Shown: positions 1-6,384, numbered from the stretch's first letter. The stretch is 9,749 bases of DNA from Pseudomonadota bacterium (GCA_018822065.1 JAHJKV010000515.1:1-9749); one strand, 5' to 3'. Made by a program: numbers and translations. The notes: generated by a model not told the origin, from the letters alone.

Positions 1-85
1 CTACGACGACTTCTGGGCCCAGGACCCGGCCTGCTACCTCACCGATGAGGAAATCACCGGCGAACCCATCGGCGTGCGGGATTAG
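1..85 (+). CDS. ahbC: Second AhbC-like radical SAM protein, C-terminal 27 residues only (cut by window edge)
   Basis: Only the last 27 codons and the TAG stop (83-85) are inside the window; the first complete codon starts at base 2. The encoded tail, from YDDFWAQDPACYL to the final GVRD, is identical in protein sequence to the C-terminus of the complete minus-strand ahbC at 174-1379. At the DNA level the two ends differ at five positions, all in third codon positions and all synonymous, so both copies appear to be under protein-level constraint. The tail carries one cysteine of the probable C-terminal iron-sulfur (SPASM-like) region. The gene converges on its partner, with 88 bases between the two stops. 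The family assignment rests wholly on identity to the other copy. Whether the rest of this gene is intact cannot be judged here; it could be a full paralogue or only a duplicated 3' fragment. Confidence 0.8.
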   Translation, partial: YDDFWAQDPACYLTDEEITGEPIGVRD

Positions 86-105
86 GGATGCAATAGATTT
101 GGAAA

Positions 106-153
106 GACGAACCGGGGGGAACCTTTTTGGCAAAAAGTTCCCCCCGGTTCGTC
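106..153. terminator. Long perfect hairpin between the convergent ahbC genes, probable bidirectional transcript end
   Basis: A 17-bp perfect stem, GACGAACCGGGGGGAAC (106-122) with its complement (137-153), is extended by five T:A pairs (124-128 with 132-136) past a single bulged C (123) and closed by the loop GGC. It lies midway between two convergent stop codons, the usual place for a shared terminator. On neither strand is the stem followed by a proper U-tract, so it is not a textbook intrinsic terminator. It may block transcription or protect the 3' ends of both mRNAs. The structure is certain from the sequence; the role is inferred. Confidence 0.6.
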
Positions 154-173
154 CTCCCAAATGTATTGCTACT

Positions 174-1379
174 CTAATCCCGCACGCCAATGGGCTCGCC
201 GGTGATTTCCTCGTCAGTGAGGTAGCAGGCAGGGTCCTGGGCCCAGAAGTCGTCGTAGTAGGCTTCGGCCCTGGCGCGGAAGTTGCCACCGCAGATGTGC
301 AGGAAGCGGCATTTGGCGCAGCGACCGCCCACGTGTGGGCGCTTGTCCTTCATCTTCTGGAGCAGTTCGATCTTGGGGTCGTCCCAGATTTCGGAGAAGG
401 GGCGCTCCAGCACGTTGCCGAAGGTGTGGTGGCGCATGAACTGGTCAGCGTGGACCTGGCCGTCCCAGGAGATGCAGCCGATGCCGCGACCCGAGGAGTT
501 GCCCTCGTTCCACTGCAAGAGTTCTAGCACCTTCTTGGCGCGTTCGGGGTCTTCCTTGAGCAGGCGGTAGTAGACGTAGGGGCCGTCCGCGTGGTTGTCC
601 ACGGTGAGGACTTCCTTGGGGTTGCCTTTGTCGAAGAGAGCCTTGGTGCGGTCCATGATCAGGTCGATCACGTCGCGGGTCTCCTGGTGGGAGAGGTCTT
701 CCTTGATCAGGTCGGAGCCACGTCCAGAGTAGACCAGGTGGTAGAAGCAGATGCGCGGGATGTCGCGCTGTTCGATGAGGTCGAAGAGGTGGGGCACCTC
801 GGATACGTTGCGCTTGTTCAGGGTGAAGCGCAGGCCGACCTTGAGGCCTTCGGCCTGGCAGTTTTCCACGCCTTCGAGCGCCTTTTTGTAGGAGCCCTTC
901 ACGCCGCGGAATTCATCATGGATCTCTTCGGCACCGTCCAGGGAGATGCCCACGTATGACAGGCCAACTTCCTTGAGTTCCTTGGCCTTTTTCTTGGTGA
1001 TCAGGGTTCCGTTGGTGGAGATGACCGCACGCATGCCCTTACTGGTGGCGTATTTGGCCAGTTCGACCAGATCTTCGCGCACCAGGGGTTCGCCGCCGGA
1101 AAAAAGCATGACCGGCGCACCGTAGGCGGACAGATCGTCAATGATTTCCTTGGCTTTCTCGTGGGAGATCGCGTCCTTGTGGGCGCTTGGGTCCACGGCG
1201 TGGGCGTAGCAGTGCACACACTTTAAGTTGCAGCGCTGGGTCATGTTCCATACCACCACGGGTTTTTTGTCCGCAGCGAACTGGAGCAGATGCGAGGGCA
1301 GTTTGCCGGACTCGCGGCCATAGCGCAGGGCGTCGGAGGGCTCCACGGCGCCACAATAGAGTTTTGAAATGCCGATCAT
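174..1379 (-). CDS. ahbC: 12,18-didecarboxysiroheme deacetylase (radical SAM, alternative heme biosynthesis)
   Basis: This 401-residue cytoplasmic radical SAM enzyme would remove the acetate side chains of 12,18-didecarboxysiroheme to give Fe-coproporphyrin III, a late step of the siroheme-dependent heme pathway of sulfate reducers and archaea. The N-terminus MIGISKLYCGAVEPSDALRY is typical of AhbC. The radical SAM CxxxCxxC motif is C50-C54-C57 (CNLKCVHC), and the SAM-binding GGEP motif is 95-98. The C-terminal region has C302, C354, C357, C363 and C385, as expected for a SPASM-like auxiliary iron-sulfur site. I chose the ATG at 1379: AAAGG lies 10 bases upstream, and the longer frame back to 1484 would run through the terminator of the upstream gene. 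The related heme d1 enzyme NirJ is an alternative, but no nir genes are visible. A second copy converges on this gene from the left (1-85). Confidence 0.88.
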   Translation of the reverse strand: MIGISKLYCGAVEPSDALRYGRESGKLPSHLLQFAADKKPVVVWNMTQRCNLKCVHCYAHAVDPSAHKDAISHEKAKEIIDDLSAYGAPVMLFSGGEPLVREDLVELAKYATSKGMRAVISTNGTLITKKKAKELKEVGLSYVGISLDGAEEIHDEFRGVKGSYKKALEGVENCQAEGLKVGLRFTLNKRNVSEVPHLFDLIEQRDIPRICFYHLVYSGRGSDLIKEDLSHQETRDVIDLIMDRTKALFDKGNPKEVLTVDNHADGPYVYYRLLKEDPERAKKVLELLQWNEGNSSGRGIGCISWDGQVHADQFMRHHTFGNVLERPFSEIWDDPKIELLQKMKDKRPHVGGRCAKCRFLHICGGNFRARAEAYYDDFWAQDPACYLTDEEITGEPIGVRD

Positions 1380-1389
1380 ATGTAAAATT

Positions 1390-1394
1390 CCTTT
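1390..1394 (-). promoter_or_regulatory. Shine-Dalgarno of ahbC, decides the start
   Basis: AAAGG(A) on the minus strand lies 10 bases before the ATG at 1379. No comparable site precedes the longer reading frame that begins at 1484, so this site supports the shorter 401-residue protein. Confidence 0.6.
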
Positions 1395-1417
1395 AGTTGA
1401 AGTGGGGAATCTCCAGT

Positions 1418-1447
1418 AGCATAAAAGCTCTCGACCGAAAAGCCGAA
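1418..1447 (-). promoter_or_regulatory. Weak candidate promoter for ahbC
   Basis: Only about 65 bases separate the end of the upstream terminator from the ahbC start, so a promoter should lie here if the gene is transcribed on its own. The best -10-like hexamer is TATGCT (minus strand, 1423 to 1418). The -35 region is poor: TTCGGC sits 18 bases upstream and overlaps the terminator tail. This is a guess from position and one hexamer. Confidence 0.25.
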
Positions 1448-1482
1448 AAAAAGAGGGGCGGCGGATAGTTTTCCGTCGCCCC
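1446..1482 (-). terminator. Intrinsic terminator after the OmpA-domain lipoprotein gene
   Basis: Read on the minus strand, GGGGCGACGG (1482-1473) pairs with CCGCCGCCCC (1464-1455), with one A-C mismatch and an 8-base loop. The U-rich tail TCTTTTTTT (1454-1446) follows. It starts 33 bases past the lipoprotein stop and separates that gene from ahbC. Confidence 0.88.
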
Positions 1483-1514
1483 ACATATTTAGGAATCGTT
1501 CCTGGGTTGTCAAG

Positions 1515-2588
1515 CTAATCAGCCAGTCTGACTTCCACCCGGCGGTTGAGCTGTTTGTTGGCTGTATTGTCGTTGGGCATGATCGGTCGGGATTCGCCGT
1601 AGCCCTTGGTGCCGATCAGCCCCGGATCGATCTGGAAATTTCGAACCAGGTAGCCTTTGACTGCCTCGGCTCGGCGCTTGGAGAGGTCGAGGTTGTATTC
1701 GGCGGAGGCATCGGAGTCGGTGTGACCGCCGAGGATGACCTTCTTGTCTCGCAGGGCGGAAGAGGTCAGGGCGCGGCCGAGTTCATCGAGCTGGTTGTTG
1801 AATTCGGGCCGGATGGTGGCCTTGTCCACATCGAATTCGATGCGCAGGTAGATGGCGCCGCCCTGGGCAATGACATCCGCGTTGGGATCGTAGGGGCCGT
1901 TCTTGCCGCTGGTCAGGCCATCGATAATCTCGCTTCGGGTGGAGGCAAAGCCGAGGTCGCGGGGGTTATAGGGCGGCAGCCAGGACTTGAGCGGCACGGC
2001 CATGTCCTTGGCGATAGCCCAGAGGCAGCCCAGCAGGGGGTCTGTGGGCATGCGATATTTCTTGGCAAAGAGAATCCAGTCCTCTTCGGCCTTGAATTCG
2101 ATGCGGGAGGCCTGCTGCATGGAGTAGATAAGGTGCCCGGCGGTGGTTTCATACATGTCCATCTGCACGGTGACCGCGGTGTCGTCCAGAGTGTGGCCCG
2201 TGTAGAGATAGGGCACGGTGAAGAGGATCACCACGTCTGCACCCTGCTTGCGGGCCTTGGCAATGGCGCGGTCAGGTTTGAGGGCGAATTCGCTGTCGGC
2301 CAGGACCTGGGCCGGGAAGAGTTGTTCCTCGGTCCAGGCGTTATGGAATACTTTGGTGAAAGCGCGACCGAGGGCCAGCCGTTCCGGATAGTTCTGCTGG
2401 ATCCACATGGGGTAGACCAGGGCGCGCATGGGCATATGCTGCCGGGCAGTGGGCTGCACGTAGACCATCAATTCCGAGAGCTTGATGGGGGTGTCCAGGT
2501 AGATGCCTGGCTGTTGGGAGATACTTGGCTCGATGTAATTGCAAGCTGAAATTGCCAGCAATAACGCGAAAAGAATAATCTTTTTCAT
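1515..2588 (-). CDS. Outer-membrane lipoprotein with a C-terminal OmpA-type peptidoglycan-binding domain
   Basis: This is a predicted 357-residue lipoprotein. Its N-terminus MKKIILFALLLAISAC is a short signal peptide with lipobox ISAC, giving lipidated Cys16; the next residue is Asn, not Asp, so outer-membrane sorting is expected. Residues about 30-220 form a domain I cannot name; a stretch from 'ADVVILFTVPYLY' (117-129) to 'RIEFKAEEDW' (162-171) looks like alternating strands and helices. Residues about 246-357 are an OmpA-like domain: 'IEFDVDKATI' (250-259), 'GGHTDSDAS' (287-295), 'LSKRRA' (302-307) and 'NRRVEVRL' (348-355). Such domains bind peptidoglycan. The usual Gly of the TDxxG motif is Ala294. 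I chose the ATG at 2588 because it puts the signal peptide at the N-terminus; a TTG at 2615 would add nine polar residues. The Shine-Dalgarno site is weak. It is probably the last gene of a unit with the two genes upstream and is followed by a strong terminator. Confidence 0.88.
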   Translation of the reverse strand: MKKIILFALLLAISACNYIEPSISQQPGIYLDTPIKLSELMVYVQPTARQHMPMRALVYPMWIQQNYPERLALGRAFTKVFHNAWTEEQLFPAQVLADSEFALKPDRAIAKARKQGADVVILFTVPYLYTGHTLDDTAVTVQMDMYETTAGHLIYSMQQASRIEFKAEEDWILFAKKYRMPTDPLLGCLWAIAKDMAVPLKSWLPPYNPRDLGFASTRSEIIDGLTSGKNGPYDPNADVIAQGGAIYLRIEFDVDKATIRPEFNNQLDELGRALTSSALRDKKVILGGHTDSDASAEYNLDLSKRRAEAVKGYLVRNFQIDPGLIGTKGYGESRPIMPNDNTANKQLNRRVEVRLAD

Positions 2589-2697
2589 TGTATTGTCCGG
2601 TTGTCGTTGCTCCAAGGGATTGGTCCGGAGACAAAGGCTTGACGCCGGGCCGCATCTCGACCCGATACAAGCAAGATGCGTACCGGGTCAGGGGCGG
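2589..2697. other. Gap between the 107-residue protein gene and the lipoprotein gene, with alternative hairpins
   Basis: These 109 bases hold no credible gene. On the minus strand two inverted pairs overlap and cannot form together: GACCCG with CGGGTC, and GCATCT with AGATGC (all within about 2643-2687). Neither is followed by a U-tract and no clear promoter hexamers were found, so read-through from the upstream genes into the lipoprotein gene is the simplest reading. Confidence 0.35.
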
Positions 2698-3021
2698 TCA
2701 ATGGAGGAACCGGGTGGGCCTGGCCGCGCTTTGCAGGGAGTCGATGAGCTGCTGCCGGGACTGGATGAGTCCCTGGCGCAGAAGCAGGCGGCGTTCGACC
2801 GAGAGTTTGGCAAAGCTCGGGGAAGTGGCCTGCTGGCGGAGCTCGTCCAGGTCGCCAAACATGGTTCGGACACGGGTATCGTCCCGGCAGGATATGGCTG
2901 CGCAGCGGGCCAGGTCGGCAATTTCGTCGGTCAGACGCAGGAAGACCCGGGGCATGACTTCGCGGCGGAGTCGCTGTTGGGTGCGCCAGGCTTGCAGGCG
3001 GGAGCGGATGCGATTGAACAT
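2698..3021 (-). CDS. Small helical protein of unknown function
   Basis: This is a 107-residue basic, probably all-helical protein with no signal peptide and no membrane segment. I do not recognise a family. Charged heptad-like stretches occur at residues 1-40 ('RIRSRLQAWRTQQRLRR') and 73-100 ('LSVERRLLLRQGLIQSRQQL'), suggesting a coiled coil or helical bundle. There are two cysteines (C40, C45) but no metal-binding pattern. I chose the ATG at 3021 because it lies one base after the TGA of the zinc-ribbon/Yip1 gene (3023-3025), a spacing typical of translational coupling. The longer frame, which begins at 3105, would lie inside that gene. It probably works with, or is made in proportion to, the membrane protein encoded just upstream. 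Confidence 0.72.
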   Translation of the reverse strand: MFNRIRSRLQAWRTQQRLRREVMPRVFLRLTDEIADLARCAAISCRDDTRVRTMFGDLDELRQQATSPSFAKLSVERRLLLRQGLIQSRQQLIDSLQSAARPTRFLH

Positions 3022-3022
3022 G

Positions 3023-3955
3023 TCAGGGACTGGGCATGGTGAGCATTGGGAGGAAGAAAACCACGCCGAACACGGCCACCAGGGCGGCAAAGGCCAGGGC
3101 AACATGGGGGTAATCCGTCGAGTGCATGTACTTGAGGCCGATGAAAGTGACGGCCAGGGACCAGGGAACAGCCAGGATCGTGCCGAAGGGGAGGGCGGAC
3201 AGGATGACCGGGGCCTGGCAATAGGCCATCACCCGGAAGGTGCCCTCAAAACCGCGCTTGCCGCTTTTCAGGATGGACAGAACCCCGTGGATCACCGCAG
3301 TGCTCAGGAAGAGCTCGAAGAGATAGAGCAGCGGGACCATGACGAAGAGCAGCATCGGGTTCAGGGTTTCCTGGGGGCTGAGGGGGGCCATGCCCTGCTG
3401 CTCCATGAAGATGGTGGTCAGATCCGGTACTCCCGAAAGTTGCCAGAAGGCGGACATGATCAGCACGAATTCTGTCACCATCAGGCCAAAGACCATGGGG
3501 CGGATCAGGCCGCGCAGGGGCATGACCGAGAAAAAGAGCTTCGGGGAGAGACAGGTCCTACGGATGGTCTGGTACATGCCTGCGAAGAAGCCGAAGTGTT
3601 CCAGGTCTTCAAAGGGGACTTCCACTTGCAGCGGTTCGGACGTTTCCGGCCCTTGGGGTGGTTCGTCCTGGGTTTTTGTTTTTTCCTGGCGCGCGGCGAG
3701 GTATGCGGCGGCGGCATCCTGGGCCTGGGCCTGGGCAACTTCCCGCTTGGCTTCAAAATCAGAGTTGTCGTTGGCGTTATTGTTGGCGTCAGTGGAGGTT
3801 AAGTCATCCAGGGTGGAGGTGTCCGTATCCTCGGCAATCTCCCGAAACTGGAAGCGGTGCTCGCAGCTGGGGCAGGTGGCCACCTTGGAGCGAGGAGGAA
3901 TCTGTTCGTCAGGTATGTTCCTGGCGAATTGGCACTTGGGGCAGGTGATGATCAT
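3023..3955 (-). CDS. Zinc-ribbon (MJ0042-type) and Yip1-domain membrane protein
   Basis: This 310-residue protein has three parts. Residues 1-38 are a zinc ribbon with two CxxC knuckles (C5/C8 in ITCPKC, C28/C31 in ATCPSC), like the MJ0042 family common in deltaproteobacteria. Residues about 39-118 are an acidic, Asn/Ala/Gln/Pro-rich and probably disordered linker. Residues about 126-307 resemble the Yip1 family: an amphipathic entry 'TCLSPKLFFSVMP' (134-146), then about four or five hydrophobic segments near 152-172, 200-228, 246-277 and 284-306. The zinc ribbon would face the cytoplasm. The ATG at 3955 starts directly on the zinc ribbon and has GGAG 12 bases upstream; the frame extends to 4027 without adding a recognisable domain. 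Its function is unknown; a sensor or scaffold in the inner membrane is possible. It is the first gene of the unit that ends at the 1446 terminator. Confidence 0.82.
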   Translation of the reverse strand: MIITCPKCQFARNIPDEQIPPRSKVATCPSCEHRFQFREIAEDTDTSTLDDLTSTDANNNANDNSDFEAKREVAQAQAQDAAAAYLAARQEKTKTQDEPPQGPETSEPLQVEVPFEDLEHFGFFAGMYQTIRRTCLSPKLFFSVMPLRGLIRPMVFGLMVTEFVLIMSAFWQLSGVPDLTTIFMEQQGMAPLSPQETLNPMLLFVMVPLLYLFELFLSTAVIHGVLSILKSGKRGFEGTFRVMAYCQAPVILSALPFGTILAVPWSLAVTFIGLKYMHSTDYPHVALAFAALVAVFGVVFFLPMLTMPSP

Positions 3956-3998
3956 GGTATAGTCGTACTCCGAATATCGCGGTGTCTCTTGGGATTGA

Positions 3999-4027
3999 TC
4001 TTTACGTGAGTTGGAGGCGCATCGCAA
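3999..4027 (-). promoter_or_regulatory. Weak sigma-70-like promoter before the zinc-ribbon/Yip1 gene
   Basis: On the minus strand TTGCGA (4027-4022) and TAAAGA (4004-3999) are separated by exactly 17 bases. They lie 44 bases before the chosen start, in the gap after the glycosyltransferase genes. The -10 match is only moderate. Position supports a promoter here; the exact site is tentative. Confidence 0.32.
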
Positions 4028-4034
4028 CCGGTTG

Positions 4035-4053
4035 AACCCGGTCAGACCGGGTT
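4035..4053 (-). terminator. Short hairpin over the stop codon of the family 2-type glycosyltransferase gene
   Basis: AACCCGGT (4035-4042) and ACCGGGTT (4046-4053) form a perfect 8-bp stem with a 3-base loop that includes part of the TGA stop (4044-4042). On the minus strand it is followed by CAACCGG, not by a U-tract, so intrinsic termination would be weak. It is the only terminator candidate at the end of the glycosyltransferase pair. Confidence 0.35.
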
Positions 4054-5262
4054 TTCCGGCAGGATTAGCAACTGAAACTCGTTCCAGAGCAGGTGGGCCT
4101 GATGCAGGTGACTGTTCGGCAGGTGCGGGTAGTCGCCGGAGAGCACATGTGAGATGGCTCCGCTTGCGGCCTGGTCGAACCCGGCCAGCTTGGCCTTTAT
4201 GTCTTCGGGTCGCTTGGAGGTGAAGGTGTGGTGGCGGATCGGGGCGTCCAGGACCAGGCCGACCTTGCCGGTGATGCCGGTCAGCCGTTCATGGATCGCA
4301 CCGGTAAAGGTGAGACCGGGAGTGTTTTTGAAAAGCCGCAGTTGCAAGTCGGGCCAGAGGCCGTAGCCGATGCGGTAGTGGTCCGTGTCCGGGTAGAAGG
4401 TCTGGCGCTGAAACCAGAACCCGTCAATGTCGCGTAGGGGCATCAGTCCGGGCAGGATGGTCCAGATGTCGGAGGGGAAGTCCTCGTCCGCGTCGAGCAT
4501 GAGCACCCAGTCCGCCTCGCAGGCTGCAAGGAGCCGGTTGCGTTGGGCCGCAAAGTCTAGTCCGAGCGGGTGGGCCAGCTGGCGCACCGGGCAGGCGGCA
4601 TTTACCGGGATGTTTGGAAGCTCTTCCGCGTCCCAGAGGATGACCAGCTCTTCCACCCAGTCCGGGAACTGGTCGAAGAAACGGTCCAGGTCCGGCTCAG
4701 ACGGGGAGAGGATCGCAGCGGCGGAGAGCGAGGGGGACTGGACCGCAAAATGGCCCAGCGGGGTACCATTGATGGCAGATTTGTTGCGGCCCACCCGGAA
4801 GATGCGTTGCAGGGTCTTGAGCTGGTCGTTTTCCGTGTCTCCGTTTTCCGGGTTCAGGGCCATGCAGCAGGAAAGCTGGGTGACACCGGATTGGCACAGG
4901 AGATAGACCAGGGCCCAGGGCGAGGTGTCGGCGATGAGCGAGGCCTGGGGATTTTCGGCGTTCCACCACTGCAGGCCGCCGTTTTCGAGGATGGCGCGGG
5001 TCCGGGCCGGATCGAGGTCCACCACTATCAGGCGTTCGCCCTCCTGGAGGGATTTTGCAAGGCCGCTGGCCAGGTCGCCGGAGCCCAGGCCAAAGAGCAC
5101 CAGGGTGGTGGCCGAGCTTTTGTCGAAGATACGCCGGGTGCGTTCCAGGTTTTTCTCCAGGGTTTCGGGGTCTGGGGATGCGGGCGGGCCCGGAGGAGTA
5201 GCCCCGGCAAAGGCAAAGGAGAGGACTTCTGCGGTGTAGCGGTAGAGGGTCGTAGCGTTCAT
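4042..5262 (-). CDS. Two-domain glycosyltransferase: N-terminal Rossmann-like domain plus GT-A (family 2-type) domain
   Basis: This is a 406-residue protein with no signal peptide or membrane segment. Residues about 50-130 look like a Rossmann fold: 'LVLFGLGSGD' (54-63), a glycine-rich loop, then 'LIVVDLDPAR' (78-87), a strand ending in acidic residues. This resembles SAM- or nucleotide-binding domains and the N-terminal half of motility accessory factors. Residues about 178-350 are GT-A-like: 'LVILWDAEE' (206-214), 'DFAAQRNRLL' (236-245), the metal-binding 'MLDADED' (255-261), then 'LQLRLFK' (306-312), 'GAIHERL' (321-327) and 'PIRHHT' (341-346). The usual opening 'MIVKNEE' is not recognisable ('AAAILSPSEPD' is there instead), so donor binding may differ. 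The ATG at 5262 overlaps the TGA of the upstream glycosyltransferase gene as ATGA, implying coupled translation. It probably transfers a sugar to flagellin or another surface polymer; donor and acceptor are unknown. Confidence 0.78.
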   Translation of the reverse strand: MNATTLYRYTAEVLSFAFAGATPPGPPASPDPETLEKNLERTRRIFDKSSATTLVLFGLGSGDLASGLAKSLQEGERLIVVDLDPARTRAILENGGLQWWNAENPQASLIADTSPWALVYLLCQSGVTQLSCCMALNPENGDTENDQLKTLQRIFRVGRNKSAINGTPLGHFAVQSPSLSAAAILSPSEPDLDRFFDQFPDWVEELVILWDAEELPNIPVNAACPVRQLAHPLGLDFAAQRNRLLAACEADWVLMLDADEDFPSDIWTILPGLMPLRDIDGFWFQRQTFYPDTDHYRIGYGLWPDLQLRLFKNTPGLTFTGAIHERLTGITGKVGLVLDAPIRHHTFTSKRPEDIKAKLAGFDQAASGAISHVLSGDYPHLPNSHLHQAHLLWNEFQLLILPENPV

Positions 5263-6338
5263 GAGCGTGGTATTCCTTTGAGATTGAGCAGTTCGTCGTA
5301 AATGTTTGCGAGTTTTTCTGCAATGTCCTGGGCCCGGAACAGGGCCTGGGCCTTGTCGCGTCCTTTTTGACCCATCTTCCGGGCCAGGTCCTGGTTTTCG
5401 AGCAAGGTCTTGGTTGCCTGGGCGTATCCGGCCGCGTCCTGTGCCACCAGGCCAGTGAGGCCGTGGTCCACCAGTTCCAACTGGGCGTTGTCGCGCAGCC
5501 CCTGGGCCGGATGGGTGATGACCGGCAGTCCGGCAGCCATGGCCTCGGCAATGACCAGCCCGAAGGACTCGCCCGTGTCGTTGGCGTGAACGAGCACGGA
5601 GAGGGTGGAGAGAAATGTTGCCAGCTCCGCGTCTGTTGTGACCGGGGGCAGGAACTCGACGTTTTTTTCCAGGCCGTGTTCGCGCACGAAGGCTTCGGCC
5701 TCGGGGATGGCGCCGATGATCCTGTAGCGCAGATTCGGGACAGCTTTCACGAGTTCGGGCAGAAAGTCGAGGGCCAGGCGGGACCATTTTCCAGGGTCGG
5801 GCCGGGAGATGCGCCCGAGGACCGGCCCGGAGAAGTCCGGGGTGGCGTGGGCGGAAAAAAAGTCCGTGTCCACGGGATTGTAGAGCACCGAGTAGCGCGG
5901 GGGCTCGGAGGGTATGCCGGTCTGGGTCTGGAAACGGGTGGCACAGAATTGGGAGACGAACAGGGTGCGGTCGAGGACCCTGGCCGAGGGGCTGGGGTCG
6001 TGTCTGCCAAAGACGTTGGTCTCCACCACAACGGTGGGCTGGGCGCGGATGACGTGGCGCAGGAGCTCAGGCTCTGGCCAACCGGCCCGGTGGAGGTGGA
6101 CCACCTGGGGGCGCACCCGGGCGAGAACGGTGAAGAGATCGGGGCCGACGTGGGTGTCTATCCCGGCCTGCCTGATCTGGACGGCTCGGGGACCGTCTGC
6201 AAAACTGAAGACCGACGGGGAGAAACGGTGGCGGGGCAGGTGGGTCACAAAGGATTGCATGACCTTTTCCGTGCCGCCCAGATCAAGGGATTTGACCACG
6301 TGCAGGACGCGGAGGGGCGTTTGGTGTGCCGCTGGCAT
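5259..6338 (-). CDS. Family 4-type (GT-B) glycosyltransferase
   Basis: This is a 359-residue cytoplasmic retaining-type glycosyltransferase of the GT-B fold. The N-terminal acceptor domain opens with 'LRVLHVVKSLDLGGTEKVM' (9-27), where GGTE (21-24) is the usual glycine-rich loop. The C-terminal donor domain starts near residue 172 with 'VLGRISRPDPGKW' (173-185) and carries the family signature 'ESFGLVIAEAMAAGLPV' (257-273), whose Glu257 and Glu265 form the EX7E motif that binds the nucleotide sugar. The ATG at 6338 is the only reasonable start: it comes just before the first beta strand, and the frame upstream runs into the fliS terminator. No Shine-Dalgarno site is visible before it. It lies between fliS and a second glycosyltransferase with which it overlaps by 4 bases, so a joint role in flagellin or surface glycosylation is likely. 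Its sugar is unknown. Confidence 0.86.
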   Translation of the reverse strand: MPAAHQTPLRVLHVVKSLDLGGTEKVMQSFVTHLPRHRFSPSVFSFADGPRAVQIRQAGIDTHVGPDLFTVLARVRPQVVHLHRAGWPEPELLRHVIRAQPTVVVETNVFGRHDPSPSARVLDRTLFVSQFCATRFQTQTGIPSEPPRYSVLYNPVDTDFFSAHATPDFSGPVLGRISRPDPGKWSRLALDFLPELVKAVPNLRYRIIGAIPEAEAFVREHGLEKNVEFLPPVTTDAELATFLSTLSVLVHANDTGESFGLVIAEAMAAGLPVITHPAQGLRDNAQLELVDHGLTGLVAQDAAGYAQATKTLLENQDLARKMGQKGRDKAQALFRAQDIAEKLANIYDELLNLKGIPRS

Positions 6339-6354
6339 GAGCGCAGATTGACAT

Positions 6355-6384
6355 AAAAAGGCCCGACAGTCACGCCGGGCCTTT
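6355..6384 (-). terminator. Intrinsic terminator after fliS
   Basis: On the minus strand AAAGGCCCG (6384-6376) and CGGGCCTTT (6365-6357) form a perfect 9-bp stem around a 10-base loop, continuing into a U-run (6359-6355). It begins 3 bases after the fliS stop codon and ends 16 bases before the start codon of the family 4-type glycosyltransferase gene. Confidence 0.88.

Larger units (their letters stand above)
1..258. repeat. Large inverted repeat spanning two convergent ahbC 3' ends
   Basis: Bases 1-85 match the reverse complement of 174-258 without gaps, with 5 mismatches in 85. The match continues through the gap between the genes: 86-105 against 154-173 is clearly but less well conserved (about two thirds identical), and 106-122 against 137-153 is perfect. 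The dyad centre is near base 130. The left edge is set by the window, so the repeat probably extends further left as the duplicated gene continues. All mismatches in the coding arms are synonymous. The non-coding part has diverged more than the coding part, except for the central stem, which is perfectly kept. Confidence 0.92.

Noticed and set aside
1..258. Inverted repeat as a sequencing or assembly artefact
   Set aside because: The arms differ at five positions, all silent, and more in the non-coding flank. A fold-back artefact would give identical arms. Long reads would still be needed to be certain.
1380..1484. 35-codon N-terminal extension of AhbC
   Set aside because: It would be translated through the upstream gene's terminator (1446-1482), has no ribosome binding site, and precedes the normal family N-terminus MIGISKL.
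1722..2549. 275-residue open frame on the plus strand
   Set aside because: It lies opposite the OmpA-domain lipoprotein, with Gly/Val/Asp-rich content typical of a GC-rich shadow frame.
2588..3802. 404-residue open frame on the plus strand, antisense to the lipoprotein/Yip1 unit
   Set aside because: It is rich in Arg, His, Gln and Gly without domain structure and is opposite three genes with recognisable signals. It arises from the third-position GC bias of the real genes.
5263..5787. Longer start for the family 2-type glycosyltransferase
   Set aside because: The extra 175 codons lie in another frame of the upstream glycosyltransferase gene and are Arg/Pro/Gly-rich. The ATGA overlap at 5262-5259 marks the true start.
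5367..6356. 329-residue open frame on the plus strand
   Set aside because: It mirrors the family 4-type glycosyltransferase gene, whose motifs are clear. No ribosome binding site or known domain supports the antisense frame.
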